Below are positions 23,757 through 34,096 of a DNA stretch of 64,000 bases, in pieces. The first letter of the stretch is position 1. Every line of letters begins with the position of its first letter. Below the pieces are notes generated by a model. That model had not been told where the DNA came from. It saw nothing but the letters and a program-made list of their open reading frames with translations, and did no database searches. The position numbers were made by a program, and so were the translations under genes. The stretch covers positions 1 to 64,000 of the forward strand of contig VXBP01004148.1 in assembly GCA_013400115.1 (NCBI GenBank), read 5' to 3'. This stretch comes from Rhinopomastus cyanomelas. Taxonomy: Eukaryota > Chordata > Aves > Bucerotiformes > Rhinopomastidae.

Positions 23757-24180
23757 AAGAATCAGAGAACCACAGACTGTTGGGGACTGGAAGGGACCTC
23801 TGAAGATCATCAAGTCCAACCCTACTGCCAGAGCAAGACTAAAACTAGGGCAGATCACGCAGAAGTGCATCCAGACAAGGCTGGAAAGGCTCCAGAGAAG
23901 GAGACTCCACACCCTATCTGGACAGCCTGTTCCAGGGCTCTGTCATCCTCAAAGTAAAGAACCTCCTGTTGAGGTGGAATGTCCCATGCTCCAGCTTGAA
24001 TCCATTGCTCTTAATCCTATCCCAGGGCACAAGTGAAAAGAAGTAGTCCCTGCCTTCTTGACACCCAGCCCTCATGGATTTATAGACATTAATGAGATCC
24101 CCTCTCAGTCTTCTCTCCAGACTAAAAAGCCCCATGTCTCACAGTCTTTCCTTGCAAGGCAGCTGTGCCAGTCCCTTCAT
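23757..24180 (-). mobile_element. CR1 LINE 3' part, interrupted by nested CR1
   Basis: Minus CR1 with a GGGGACTGGAAGGGACCTCT 3' block up to the CCCTTCATCT block. The reading resumes at 24861 (CTCCTTGTCACCCTCCACTG). The plus CR1 between the two halves was therefore inserted into this copy. Confidence 0.88.
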
Positions 24181-24860
24181 CTGCCTGGTGGAAAGGGACC
24201 TGGAGATGTTGATTGACAGCCGGCTGAACATGAGCCAGCAGTGTGCTAAGGTGGCCAAGAAGGCCAATGGCATCCTGGCCTGTATCAGAAACGGCGTGAC
24301 CAGTAGGAGCAGCAAGGTGATTGTGCCCCTGTACTCGGCACTTGTGAGACCGCACCTCAAGTACCGTGTCTAGTTTTGGTCACCACAGTACAGGAAGGAC
24401 ATTGAGGTGCTGGAATGAGTTCAAAGAAGGGCAACCAAGTTGGTGAAGGGGCTGGAGGGCATGCCCTATAAAGAGAGGCTGAGGGAGCTGGGGTTGTTTA
24501 GGCTGGAGAAGAGAAGACTGAGAGGGGACCTTATTGCCCTCTACAACTACCTAAAAGGAGATTGTAGCAAGGCTGGTGTTGGGCTCTTCTCTCAAATTGG
24601 TGATGATAGGACTACGGGAAATGGCCTCAAGTTGCGTCAGGGAAGGTTTAGACTGGATGTTAGAAAGAAATTCTTTACTGAGAGGGTGGTTAGGTGCTGG
24701 AATGGATTGCCCAGGGAGGTGGTGATGTCAGCAACCCTGGAGGTGTTTAAGGAATGGGTGGATGCGGTGCTTGGGGATATGGTCTAGCGGTTAGGCACTA
24801 GGAGAAAGGGCTGGACTTGATGACCCTGGAGGTCCTTTCCAGCCATGATGATTCTGTGAT
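24181..24860 (+). mobile_element. CR1 LINE nested inside another CR1
   Basis: Plus CR1 starting at the ERDLEMLIDSRLNMSQQCAK region of ORF2 and running through NGVTSRSSKVIVPLYSALVR, a stop, VKGLEGMPYKERLRELGLFR, RTTGNGLKLRQGRFRLDVRK and the 3' end GATGATTCTGTGAT. The C-terminal ORF (24440-24787) is open over 115 codons, younger-looking than its host CR1. Confidence 0.92.
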
Positions 24861-24908
24861 CCTCCTTGTCACCCTCCACTGGATGCTCTCCAGTAGATCT
24901 CTTGCAAT
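24861..24908 (-). mobile_element. CR1 LINE, remainder of interrupted copy
   Basis: About 48 bp (CTCCTTGTCACCCTCCACTG ... CTCTCCAGTAGATCTCTTGC) continue the minus CR1 that ends at 24180. Together they bracket the nested insertion. Confidence 0.8.
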
Positions 24909-25212
24909 GATATATCCCAGAGGAATTAATACTGCACTTGTCAAAGGAACATTTTCTGTCACGTTTTCAGGGCTGAGAACACAGCCAACACTGCCTTCCA
25001 TGTGATTCCATTTCACAAGGCTATATACTGTAGGATGCAGGAGTATGAATCCAAAGACCATGAAATGAAGTAAAAAAGTGTAGTTATGCTCAAACCACAT
25101 GCTAGTGTCCAAGAGTAACCACCTAATAAAGGTAAACTACAACAACAGTTAACACTACTCTCAATGGCACTACTCCTATAAAACTAGACATTACACAGGC
25201 TAGACCAGCATA

Positions 25213-25371
25213 TAAAGAATCACACAGAATCATGGAATCATTAGGGATTGGAAGACACCTTGAAAGATCATCTAGTCCAATCCCCCTGCAACAGCATGAT
25301 CACCTAGACCAAGTCGCACAGGAACACATCCAGACGGGTCTTAAACATCTCCAGTGAAGGAAACTCCACAA
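25213..25371 (-). mobile_element. CR1 LINE 3' part, interrupted by second CR1
   Basis: CR1 3' end of the low-divergence type (CATTAGGGATTGGAAGACAC, ATCATCTAGTCCAATCCCCC) up to GGAAACTCCACAA. The same CR1 resumes at about 25590 (GTTCCAGTGCTCTGTCACCC). Confidence 0.88.
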
Positions 25372-25418
25372 GACATAAAGGCAGCCCTTTGTCCTGGCCT
25401 ACCACTGATGCTTTGTAG
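25372..25418 (-). repeat. 47-bp CR1 3'-flank (candidate 3' transduction)
   Basis: Non-CR1 sequence directly 3' of the inserted CR1 terminus. It is identical at 45 of 47 positions to 19680-19726 in opposite orientation. It carries no CR1 motif of its own. Confidence 0.8.
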
Positions 25419-25590
25419 TCATAGAATCATAGCATGGCCCAGGTTGGAAGGGCCTCCAAAGGTCATCCCGTCCAACACCCCTGCAGTGAGCAGAGACAGC
25501 CTCAACAACATCAGGTTGCCCAGAGCCTCGTCCAGCCTCACCTTGAAGATCTCCAGGGATGGGGCCTCAATCACCTCCCTTGACAACCCG
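25419..25590 (-). mobile_element. CR1 LINE 3' fragment nested in another CR1
   Basis: Octamer end, GGCCCAGGTTGGAAGGGCCT, then CCTTGAAGATCTCCAGGGAT. It is the same CR1 type as 19258-19679 and closely similar to it. It is inserted in the CR1 whose halves lie at 25213-25371 and 25590-26165. The high-side breakpoint is fuzzy because both CR1 types are alike there. Confidence 0.85.
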
Positions 25591-25982
25591 TTCCAGTGCT
25601 CTGTCACCCTCACTGGGAAGAAGTTCCTTCTCACATTCACAGGGAACTTCCTATGTTCCAGCTTACACCTATCGCCCCATGTCCTATCACTACATGACAT
25701 TGAGCAGAGCCTGGCTCCATCCTCCTGACACCCACCCCTGACATATTTATAGACATTAATGAGGTCACTCCTCAGTCTCCTCCAAGCTAACGAGACCCAG
25801 CTCCCTCAGCCTTTCCCCATAAGGGAGGCGTTCTACTTCCTTCATCGTCCTTGTTGCTCTGTGCTAGACTCTCTCCAGCGGCTCTATATTCTTCTTGAAC
25901 TGAGGGGCCCAGAACTGGACACATTACTCCTGATGTGGTCTCACTAGTGCAGAGTAGAGGGCGAGAAGAACCTCTCTCGATC
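25591..25982 (-). mobile_element. CR1 LINE ORF2 C-terminal part of the interrupted copy
   Basis: It continues from 25371: TCACTGGGAAGAAGTTCCTT through the CTCCTCAGTCTCCTCCAAGC and CCCAGAACTGGACACATTAC blocks to CGAGAAGAACCTCTCTCGAT. It then jumps directly to endonuclease-domain sequence. Confidence 0.88.
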
Positions 25983-26165
25983 AGTCATTCATGCCAGCCT
26001 GCTCCTTAATTCGAACCGACAAACTCCCAACTCTCTATTATCTGCCCCTGGACAGAAAAGAATACATTCCAGTTGCTCTCTCAGGTAAAGAGCAACTCCA
26101 CCACCCCTCCTTGCTGACCTATCCCTCCTGAAAAGGACATAGCCATCCATGACCACATTTCCTCA
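25983..26165 (-). mobile_element. CR1 LINE endonuclease-domain part joined by internal deletion
   Basis: Minus-strand translation gives the CR1 ORF2 endonuclease segment (VVMDGYVLFRRDRSARRGGG, VALYLREQLECILFCPGAD). It abuts the ORF2 C-terminal part with the whole RT core missing. Confidence 0.85.
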
Positions 26166-26224
26166 AAATCTGGAATTTAAGACCACAGGTAGCATTTTCC
26201 TTCAGTGATAAGTAAGGTGATACT

Positions 26225-26285
26225 TTACTTACGTTTATTATTTTTCTTATTATATGTATTATTATTATTTATTATTATACTACAA
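26225..26285. repeat. AT-rich (TTA)n-like tract
   Basis: Interrupted TTATTATT repeats, followed by an A-run. Ordinary low-complexity DNA in the intron. Confidence 0.7.
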
Positions 26286-26572
26286 AAAAACCCCAAAACC
26301 ACATCGCTCTAGTTCCTGGGAAGAGTTCTGACTTTTCATGTCAAATTTTGACAATACCCTTTTTCTTCTCCCAGTTCTGCTGCAATTGATGTGATTTTTT
26401 TCCCCTCACGTCTTCATATGAAAATTTTAGACTTTCACTAACAGAATTCACTCGGCATTATTATTCCTTCATACCTACGGAAGGAATCAATTGAAGTAGC
26501 CTGTAATGGTCTTTCAGGATTTGTCAGATCAGTGTGGAATATTTTGGGGCGCTTCAGGTTTACTTCAATGAA

Positions 26573-26918
26573 TCACAGAATGTCAGGGGTTGGAAGTGAC
26601 CTCTAGAGATCATCCAGTCCAACCCCCCTGCCAGAGCAGGATCCCCTAGTGCAGGTCACACAGAGCCGCATCCAGGCAGGTTTAAAGGCCTCCAGAGCAG
26701 GAGACTTCACAACCCCTCTGGGTAGCCTGTGCCAGGGCTCTGTCACCCTCATGGTAAAGAAGTTTCTCTTTGTGTTGAGATGGAACCTTCTGTGTTCACG
26801 TTTAAACCTGTTATTCCTCGTCCTGTTACTGGGCACCACAGAAAAGAGATTGATGCCTTCCACCTGACACCCACCTCTCACGTATTTATAGAGATTAATA
26901 CAATCCCCTTGATTCAAG
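26573..26918 (-). mobile_element. CR1 LINE 3' fragment
   Basis: GTCAGGGGTTGGAAGTGACC and AGATCATCCAGTCCAACCCC, then the ORF2 C-terminus (SVVPSNRTRNNRFKREHRRF, HLNTKRNFFTMRVTEPWHRL) in minus orientation. It is 5' truncated at ~26918. Confidence 0.9.
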
Positions 26919-29062
26919 AATCAAGCACAGGAATAAAATCAGTACTTGTGCACAACTCTGAGTTAATCAGTGGATGAATATATTTGATTTACTAGGCAGT
27001 ATCTGCCAGCCAGCAGAAGCTTTCTAAGTGCCAGTCCTGGTGAAGCTACAGGCTGTTTTGGTATGACCCTGGATAAAATAGAAAACTATAAAGAAAAGTT
27101 TAATTACAAAAGGTAAAGCACTTTAGCCTCAAAAAAATGTTAGGTGGTGGCTATTATCTTCATGTTTCTGAGAAGAAAAATGTTACTCCAAGATTGAGTA
27201 AATAACTCCCTTACGTGTACTGCATGAGGTGACATGACAAACCATGCAGACTCAGCTGGATTTTCATACTCTGGTTCACTGGGCCACATGTCTCCTGTGT
27301 ATACAAACTAGCTAAACATTGCATCATCTTTTCCACAGAACGATTAAGGTTGGAAGAGATGTCCAAGATCATCCAGTCCATAAACCCAACCCCATCATGC
27401 CCTGTATGCATATGCTGCTTTCTTCTGTAACCATGTATGAACAGAACTAATACGGCACACACCAACAACATGCTGATTTTTTCCTTCGTGCTATAGTTTC
27501 CATGTGAAAAGTAGCTGAAGGTTATACACTGAAGGACTTGCCACAGCACTAGTGCCAAAAGAAAATCCCTTTTGTTTTGGTTTTAAAAAGAACATGCTGC
27601 CTTGTTTATTTAAGGAGAACTTGAGGACTTCAGAGACTGAGTGACTCACTCCAATCACAGGCACTGACAGGGACAGAGAGAAGGTAGCAGGCTCAGTGCA
27701 CGTTACTAAACCAAGAGCTGTTTTGCAGCTTTAGCATTGTGGGAGAAATCTCAACCACCACTTGCTGTAAGAAACCCAACAAGCTGAGGGAATACACTCG
27801 AGTCTTTTCAAAATGTATTTCATCATTCTTAATTATAAGCAGACCATGAACTCTATTTACACTTGCAGTGCTGTGGGAAGCTTTTTAAAAGCCCAGACAC
27901 TGAAGTGTTTTTCTGGGTCCGATTCTTGGAACCCACAATATACCAATTAGTCAATTGCTTTTAATCAGTTTAATCCCAGTGTTTTCAGAATGCATATTAC
28001 TCTGAGAGACTAACATTAGTAAACAGCTCCTATTACCTTCCCATTAAATTAGTGTCTTGGGATAATGTCTTTCTAAAATAAAACAAAAACTCCTTTGAGT
28101 TTGAATTCAAACTTCAATAGATTTAAAAAAAAAATAACTGAATACTTGCAGCAATGCCAGCTGAAATGCCAGGCACCACTGGAACGGCCCCACAGAAGTA
28201 CTGTTCTGGGAGCAACTATCTTAGGAAGAAAGTCAGCTGAATATGGTCCATCTGAAGGACTGTCGGGAGAACTTGCCAGAATTAAAGTCTGTAACCAGTA
28301 TTATTTTTCCTTTAGTTCTTTCCGTTGATCTGGTCGACTCGGTCTCCAGAGCAATGGCAGTACATCTGTTATCCCAATACAAAATCATGTCCTGAAGCCA
28401 GTGTGTACCAGATAAACCTTTTCCATCTAGTAAGTGAATTTACCAGTGCCATTACAGATTCTTCTCCACAGAGTATGGTTCAATGGAAATGGAACGATGA
28501 TTTAACATCTTCCTGAGTTTTAAGAAAAACATTGGTTTCAACATCTTGGACTACTCTGTACAAAGATGAAGTCGCTGTCACAGACTGGTGGGTTTTTTGC
28601 TCATCTATTCGAGTTTGTTTCTTTCTTCCTGTCCTTTTGAGGATAATCTCTGCATTAACTTAAATTAAATAATTCTGATTTATTCTAGAATAATTTCTCC
28701 AAGTTGTTCTAGATCTCTATAGAACTAAATAAAAACAAGCACAGTAATATAACAGAACTCTCTTTCTTTAATGCTTATTAATTGTGCTGACATGTTTGTG
28801 TATGTACGGATACACACATACACAAACTGCATCTGGGATCAGTCTCTGAAATGGTTTACAAGGTATATTCATATTTTTAAAATATATTTTTTAAAATGTT
28901 CCTGATCCTGCCAAGACTCCAGATTTTTTACAAGTTGTTTACAACGATTTCTCATGATAGCTGGATCTCCTTTAATAGCACTGACTCATGTAAGTCCTTG
29001 CCACTGTTACTGTATTTTATATCTATATGTATATTTACAATTGGGCAAGCACAAATTAGCTT
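26919..29062 (-). other. ZFAND3 intron, repeat-poor stretch
   Basis: AT-rich unique sequence apart from the CR1 stub at 27336-27405. The plus ORFs at 28095-28516 are unsupported. Confidence 0.55.
27336..27405 (-). mobile_element. CR1 LINE 3'-end stub
   Basis: About 70 bp of a CR1 3' end (AAGGTTGGAAGAGATGTCCA, AGATCATCCAGTCC, AACCCCATCATGCCC). No octamer tail remains. Confidence 0.75.
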
Positions 29063-29997
29063 TAGAATCATAGAATCATTATGGATTGGAAGGGACCTCG
29101 AAAGATCATCTAGTCCAATCCCCTGCCACAGCAGGATCCCCTACACCAAGTCACACAGGAACACATCCAGGCGGGTTTTAAACATCTCCAGAGAAGGAGA
29201 CTCCACAACTCCCCTGGGCAGCCTGTTCCAGTGCTCTGTCACCCTCACTGGGAAGAAGTTCCTTCTGATATTTACATGGAACCTCCCACATTCCAGATTA
29301 CACCCACTGCCCCTTGTCCTATCACTACATGACATTGAGAAGAGCCTGGCTCCATCCTCCTGAAACCTGCTGTTTCCATATTTATCAACATCAATGGGGT
29401 CACACCTCAGTCTCCTTCTCTCCAAACTAAAGAGACTCAGCTCCCTCAGCCTTTCCTCATAAGGGATGTGTTCCACTTTCTTAATCATCCTTGTTGCTCT
29501 ATGCTGAACACCCTTCAGCAGTTTCATGTCCTTCTTGAACTGAGGAGCCCAGAACTGGACACAATACTCCAGATGTGGTCTCACTAGTGCAGAGTAGAAA
29601 CTGAGAAGAACCTCTCTTGATCTGCTACCTACCCCTGTTCTGATACACCCCAGGATGCTGTTGGCCCTCTTGGTCCCAAGAGCACATTGCTGGCTCATAG
29701 TCATCCCACTGGCCACCAGGAGGACTCCAGGGTCCTACACTGCTCTCCAACTGGTCAATCCCCAGCCTATACTGGTACCTGGGGTAGTTCTTGTCCAGAT
29801 GCAAGACTCTACACTTAACCTTGTTACATTTCATTAAACGTCTCTCTGCCCAGCTCTCCAGCCTGCCCAGGTCCTGCTGAATGGCAGCACAGTCTGCAGG
29901 CATGTCAGCAACAGCACCCAGCTCTATGTCATCGCAAACTTGCTGACAGTGCACCCTAATCCCTCACCCAAGTCATTAATGAACAGATTGAATAGGA
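29063..29997 (-). mobile_element. CR1 LINE, ~0.93 kb copy with open C-terminal frame
   Basis: Low-divergence CR1 type. A 191-codon minus frame (29141-29716) encodes the ORF2 C-terminal region (ALGTKRANSILGCIRTGVGS, SALVRPHLEYCVQFWAPQFK, HIPYEERLRELSLFSLERRR). It continues after a frame change to the region after the RT active site (LESWAERRLMKCNKVKCRVL). It is 5' truncated at ~29997. Confidence 0.92.
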
Positions 29998-31320
29998 ATA
30001 CACCAGACTTACGTGAGGAGATGGCTTAGGTTGTAAGATGTTTTCTATCAGATAAAATGCTCATTTTTAAAAAATTTTGTTGTAATACGGTGTTTTCCCC
30101 AAGGGTTTATTGCTGTTTGCCTTACGGTGGCAGCTTTCCTTTGAGCTACTTTTTTGAAATGACTTACCAGATTTCTCAATTTGCTTCCACGGGTAACGTC
30201 CCTCAAGATCACTGTTTGAGTCCAGTGTGGGACTTCCCCAGTGCCTACCCGCTACGGTTCAAAATTCTGGCAGGTTATCTTGGAAACTGCAAGTCAAAAC
30301 CACAGCTTGATTTATGTGTTTTACGACAATGGAGGGCTTTGCCCTCACAGAAGGGTTTTGGAGTTTTGCTTTTAGGTTTTCTGCCCCTCCTTATGTAAAG
30401 GATGGGTGTCAGGAGGATGGAGCCAGGATCTGCTCAGTGGCTTCCAATGACAGAATAAGGGGCATTGGGTGTGAGCTGGAACAGAGGAGATTCCACATCA
30501 ATATGAGAAGGGAATTCTTCCCAGTGAGGGTGACGGAGCACTGGAACCGGAAGCCCAGAGGGGTTGTGAAGTCTCCTTCTCTGGAGACGTTTAAAACCCA
30601 CCTGGACACGTTCCTGTGCCACTTGATCTAGGGGATCCTGCTACAACATTAACTGTTTTAATATTGTCACTGGGGTTTTTAGATTGCCAAAGCATGTGTA
30701 GCAATAGTGACAACTGCCATGGTACAGGTTGGGTTCAGTATTGGCTTTGTATGTTTTTGTATGTATATAATTTCATTGTTACAATTTTCATTCTAGTTTT
30801 TCAATCTATAAAAGCATCTCTCTCTTATTGCTTTTCTCTTACCCTTTGGGAATGGAGAAGGGTTAGTAGAGAGCATTTGTCTGGTGGCTTGTCCAGCTCT
30901 AACACTTGCAATGCTTTTTGGATAAGCTTCTTTCTCTTATTTTAATGATCAACTACAGTACCTCTGTTTTTGTCACTGATTCCCTTAATCTATTTAATCG
31001 GTGCCTGTCCCATTACCCCTACTTTTTTGTGCTTGTTTTTCGTCAGTGCAGTTAGACATTTATTTCCATGTTTACCCTGCTCTCTAGCCAAGTATTTCTT
31101 AGTCAAATAGCTAGTCTATTGCTTTACCCTCTATTTTCTGTTCTTCACAGTTCAGCTTCTCCTTTACCTTTAACTTTCTTGTATGAATGCATTTGTCATC
31201 CAAGCCAAGTGTACCATGCAACATGTATATCTCGTACAACTATGGCCTCATTTCTTTATTTTCCATTCTTCCTGTCCCTTCCTCCAATAAATGAATGCAA
31301 AATCTGAAGGTTTTTTTTTT
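29998..31320 (-). other. ZFAND3 intron, mixed stretch
   Basis: Unique AT/pyrimidine-rich DNA apart from the plus CR1 at 30388-30647, ending in a T-run at the N gap. Nothing else recognised. Confidence 0.5.
30388..30647 (+). mobile_element. CR1 LINE fragment lacking 3' terminus
   Basis: Plus CR1: ATGGGTGTCAGGAGGATGGA, AATATGAGAAGGGAATTCTT, CTTGATCTAGGGGATCCTGC. It stops before the final ~60 bp and octamers. The encoded piece (GIGCELEQRRFHINMRREFF, PVRVTEHWNRKPRGVVKSPS) is open for about 75 codons. Confidence 0.88.
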
Positions 31321-31439
31321 NNNNNNNNNNNNNNNNNNNNNNNNNNNNNNNNNNNNNNNNNNNNNNNNNNNNNNNNNNNNNNNNNNNNNNNNNNNNNNNN
31401 NNNNNNNNNNNNNNNNNNNNNNNNNNNNNNNNNNNNNNN
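31321..31439. other. Assembly gap (119 N)
   Basis: Flanked by a T-run on the left and by CR1 lacking its 3' end on the right. The hidden part should include at least the CR1 3' terminus, normally about 180 bp at this point, so the gap is probably undersized. Confidence 0.98.
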
Positions 31440-31684
31440 ACAGTAAAGAAGTTCCCCCTTGTGTTGAGGCAGAACCTCCTCTGCTGCAACTTACACCCAC
31501 TGCTCCTTGTCCTATCACAGGGAGCAAGTGAAAAGAGCCTGTCCCCCCCCTCCTGGCCAGCCTTCAGGTACTTATAAACATTTATCAAATCTCCCCTAAG
31601 TCTTCTCCAGACTAAAAAGCCCCAAGTCCCTCAGCCTCTCCTCATAAGCCATGCCCTCCTGTCCCCTAATCATCCTCGTAGCCC
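31440..31684 (-). mobile_element. CR1 LINE fragment truncated by gap
   Basis: Minus CR1: AGTAAAGAAGTTCCCCCTTG, CCACTGCTCCTTGTCCTATC, TCTTCTCCAGACTAAAAAGC. It ends abruptly at ~31684 where a different CR1 begins in the same orientation. Confidence 0.87.
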
Positions 31685-32045
31685 TATCGTATCAGTGGAT
31701 GCCAGTGAGCAGAGCCTGGCTCCATCCTCCTGACACCTGCTGTTTCCACATTTACCAACATTAATGGGGTCACCCCTTAGTCTCCTTTCCATGCTAAAGA
31801 GACCTTCAGCCTCTCCTCATCAGGGAGATGTTCCACTCCCGTCATCATCTTTGTGGCTTTGCGCTCAACTCTCTCCAGCAGTTCTGTGTCCTTCTTGAAC
31901 TGAGGGGCCCAGAACTGGACACAATATTCCAGATGTGGTCTCAGCAGGGTAGAGTAGAGGGGGAGGAGAATCTGTTTCCATCTACTAACCACATCCTTTT
32001 AATCCACCCCAGGATGCCACTGGTCTTCTTGGCCACAAGGCCTCA
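31685..32045 (-). mobile_element. CR1 LINE ORF2 C-terminal part of an internally deleted element
   Basis: Minus CR1 from the AGAGCCTGGCTCCATCCTCC block to GGATGCCACTGGTCTTCTTG (KKTSGILGWIK). Frames include LLRPHLEYCVQFWAPQFKKD. The 3' terminus is absent. It joins directly to endonuclease sequence at ~32046, with the RT core missing. Confidence 0.88.
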
Positions 32046-32600
32046 TCAACTTCCTTGCCCAGATGTGGTGGACAGACACCCACAACAGTGTCACACATGC
32101 CAGCCTGCCCCTTAATCCGCACTCACAAACTCTCAACTCTCTCTTCATCCGCCCCTGGACAGAACGCAATACATTCCAGTTGCTCTCTCAGGTAAAGAGC
32201 AACTCCACCACCTCAATGTGCTGGCCTATCTCTCCTGAAAATCATATAGTCATCCATAACCACATTCCAGTTATGTGAGCTGTCCCACCATGTCTTTGTG
32301 ATTGCCACCAGATCATCATCACCTGACTGGACTAACTTCCTAACTGCTCCTGCTTGTTCCCCATGCTGTGTGCATTTGTGTACAGGTATTTGAGGGAGTC
32401 AGCTGAGTGCTCCAATTTCACCCTAGGATGGTGGGAGTTCTCCTGGTCTTCATCAATACCAGAGCACTGCCTCACTGGTACCCACCCAGCAACAATACCA
32501 CCCCTCTTTGAATCTAGTTTAAAGCCCTCTGAATGAGTCCTACCAATTCCTGACCCAGAATGCTTTTTCCCTTCTGAGATAAACCTTTCCCACACATAAC
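32046..32600 (-). mobile_element. CR1 LINE ORF2 N-terminus (endonuclease domain start)
   Basis: Minus translation gives LKYLYTNAHSMGNKQEQLGS, the usual start of CR1 ORF2, followed with frame breaks by apurinic-endonuclease-type sequence (AITKTWWD..., the GGGVALYLREQLEC block, ADEERVESL, and the TVVGV segment). The EN frame is broken by stops. Confidence 0.88.
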
Positions 32601-33770
32601 TGCCAGGTCTGATGTCTTATAAAACCAGTCCTTATCAAAGAACCCAAAGCCCTGCCTGTAGCACCAGTCTCGTAGCCAGGCATTTATGGCCTGAATCCTT
32701 CTATTCCAGCCCATGTCCTCATCTGAAAAAAGAATTAATGAAGAGAATATAACTTGTGCCCCAGATGCTTTCACCAACTGTTCTAAGGCCTTTAACATTT
32801 TTTCATTTCCCTCAGGCTATGGAATACAGCTTCCTCCTCACCTGTCGGGAAGATCAATAGCGGGTAATAGTTGATTTCACCAGGTTAGGGAGCATCCTAG
32901 TGATATCCTTGATTTGGGCTCCAGGTAGACTGCAGACTTCCCTGTGATGAGGGTCAACTCTGCATATTGGGTCTTCAGTTTCCTCCAGGAGTGAGTGACC
33001 AATAACTAGTACTCTTCTTTGTCATTTTACTGGAAGACCTATCTGATTTATGTGACTGTGGTAAGACCTCCGGAATAGGTGGCCTATCATTTATATCCAT
33101 ATTAGAGTGATTGTCTTCCAGGAGGGGCTAGTACCTATTTCTCAGTGGCAGCTGGGGAATTGAGGCAGGCAAAGGGAACTGCTCGCCTTCTGCCACGACC
33201 TTGAACTTGCCTCCACTCACCCCTTTTACTTCGGCTTCTGTCTTCTATCTGAGAGGTGCTGAATACAGGAGCCCCTTGATTCTGGCTGTTATTTGGCCTT
33301 TGCCCAGACTGGAGAGCCTGGTTCCACCAGTCTATCTATATTGCAGCCTCCTAATGTTCCTGAGCCTGTATAATTCAGCCTGAAGCCTTCCAACCTTTTC
33401 TTGTAGTTGTGCCACTCGGTTAAGCAGATAATATACCCTGAGATCAGTGAGAGGCTGTGGCATTCCCTGCAACGTGTCACCTGCACAACTACAGCTTGCT
33501 GGGGGAGCTCTGTTGGGGTTCCCACATACATTTGGACTGGTGACCGTAGCATTGTCATCTTCTTCTGCCTGGTTGACATAATTTTGGAGGAGATCACCTG
33601 TCTGTGAGCGCGAGTCTTGGTTTTTATTATTTTTTTTCCACCTTACCTGGCATACCACCAAGCAGATGGCTGCCCCGCTGTGTGTGGTCTGAGCATCGCT
33701 TCTGGCACCTCAGCTAAACCAGGTTGCTCAGATCCTTGCTGAGGTAGGTCCACTGGGGTGGACTACAAAC
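32601..33770 (-). mobile_element. CR1 LINE ORF1 and 5' region
   Basis: Minus frames show CR1 ORF1. One contains a coiled-coil segment (LLNRVAQLQEKVGRLQAELY) preceded by Cys-rich sequence (33332-33661). Then comes a decayed SGNH/GDSL-type esterase domain: VIGHSLLEE where the family has GDS (Asp replaced by His), and GAQVIFSSLILFSDEDMGWN, RRIQAINAWLRDWCYRQGFG, LSQKGKSILGQELVGLI (32514-32798). This is the only copy in the window that reaches the CR1 5' part. Several stops and the mutated motif show it is dead. Confidence 0.85.
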
Positions 33771-34096
33771 AGTCATTTTATACAAAAGCTGCCGAAGAGC
33801 TGGCACACTGCAATTTTTTTTTTCTTTAACTGCTGACCTGGACTGGATCTAACACAACAGAAAGGTAATTTCTTTACTGATCCGTGCACATTTCCTGCAG
33901 TTCTGACAGTATCAAACAAAGACAACTGCAGACTTCCACGTGTTGGTTTTAACTTAGCAAAGTGATCCCAGAACTACTTTTTGCTATAACACACCAAGCT
34001 TCTGCTGTACAAAGAAGCTACACTTTCTGTGCAAAAAATTACTATGGCTTAAAAGTTCAGTGCTCAGTATCTTCTAAAAACATACACTGCTTTGCA

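Noticed and set aside
28095..28516. Two plus ORFs that could be exons in the large intron
   Set aside because: No conserved motif or splice signals, and opposite strand to the gene.
32514..32798. Esterase-like ORF as a host lipase gene
   Set aside because: It is the ORF1 esterase domain of a CR1, with catalytic-block changes and CR1 ORF2 directly downstream.
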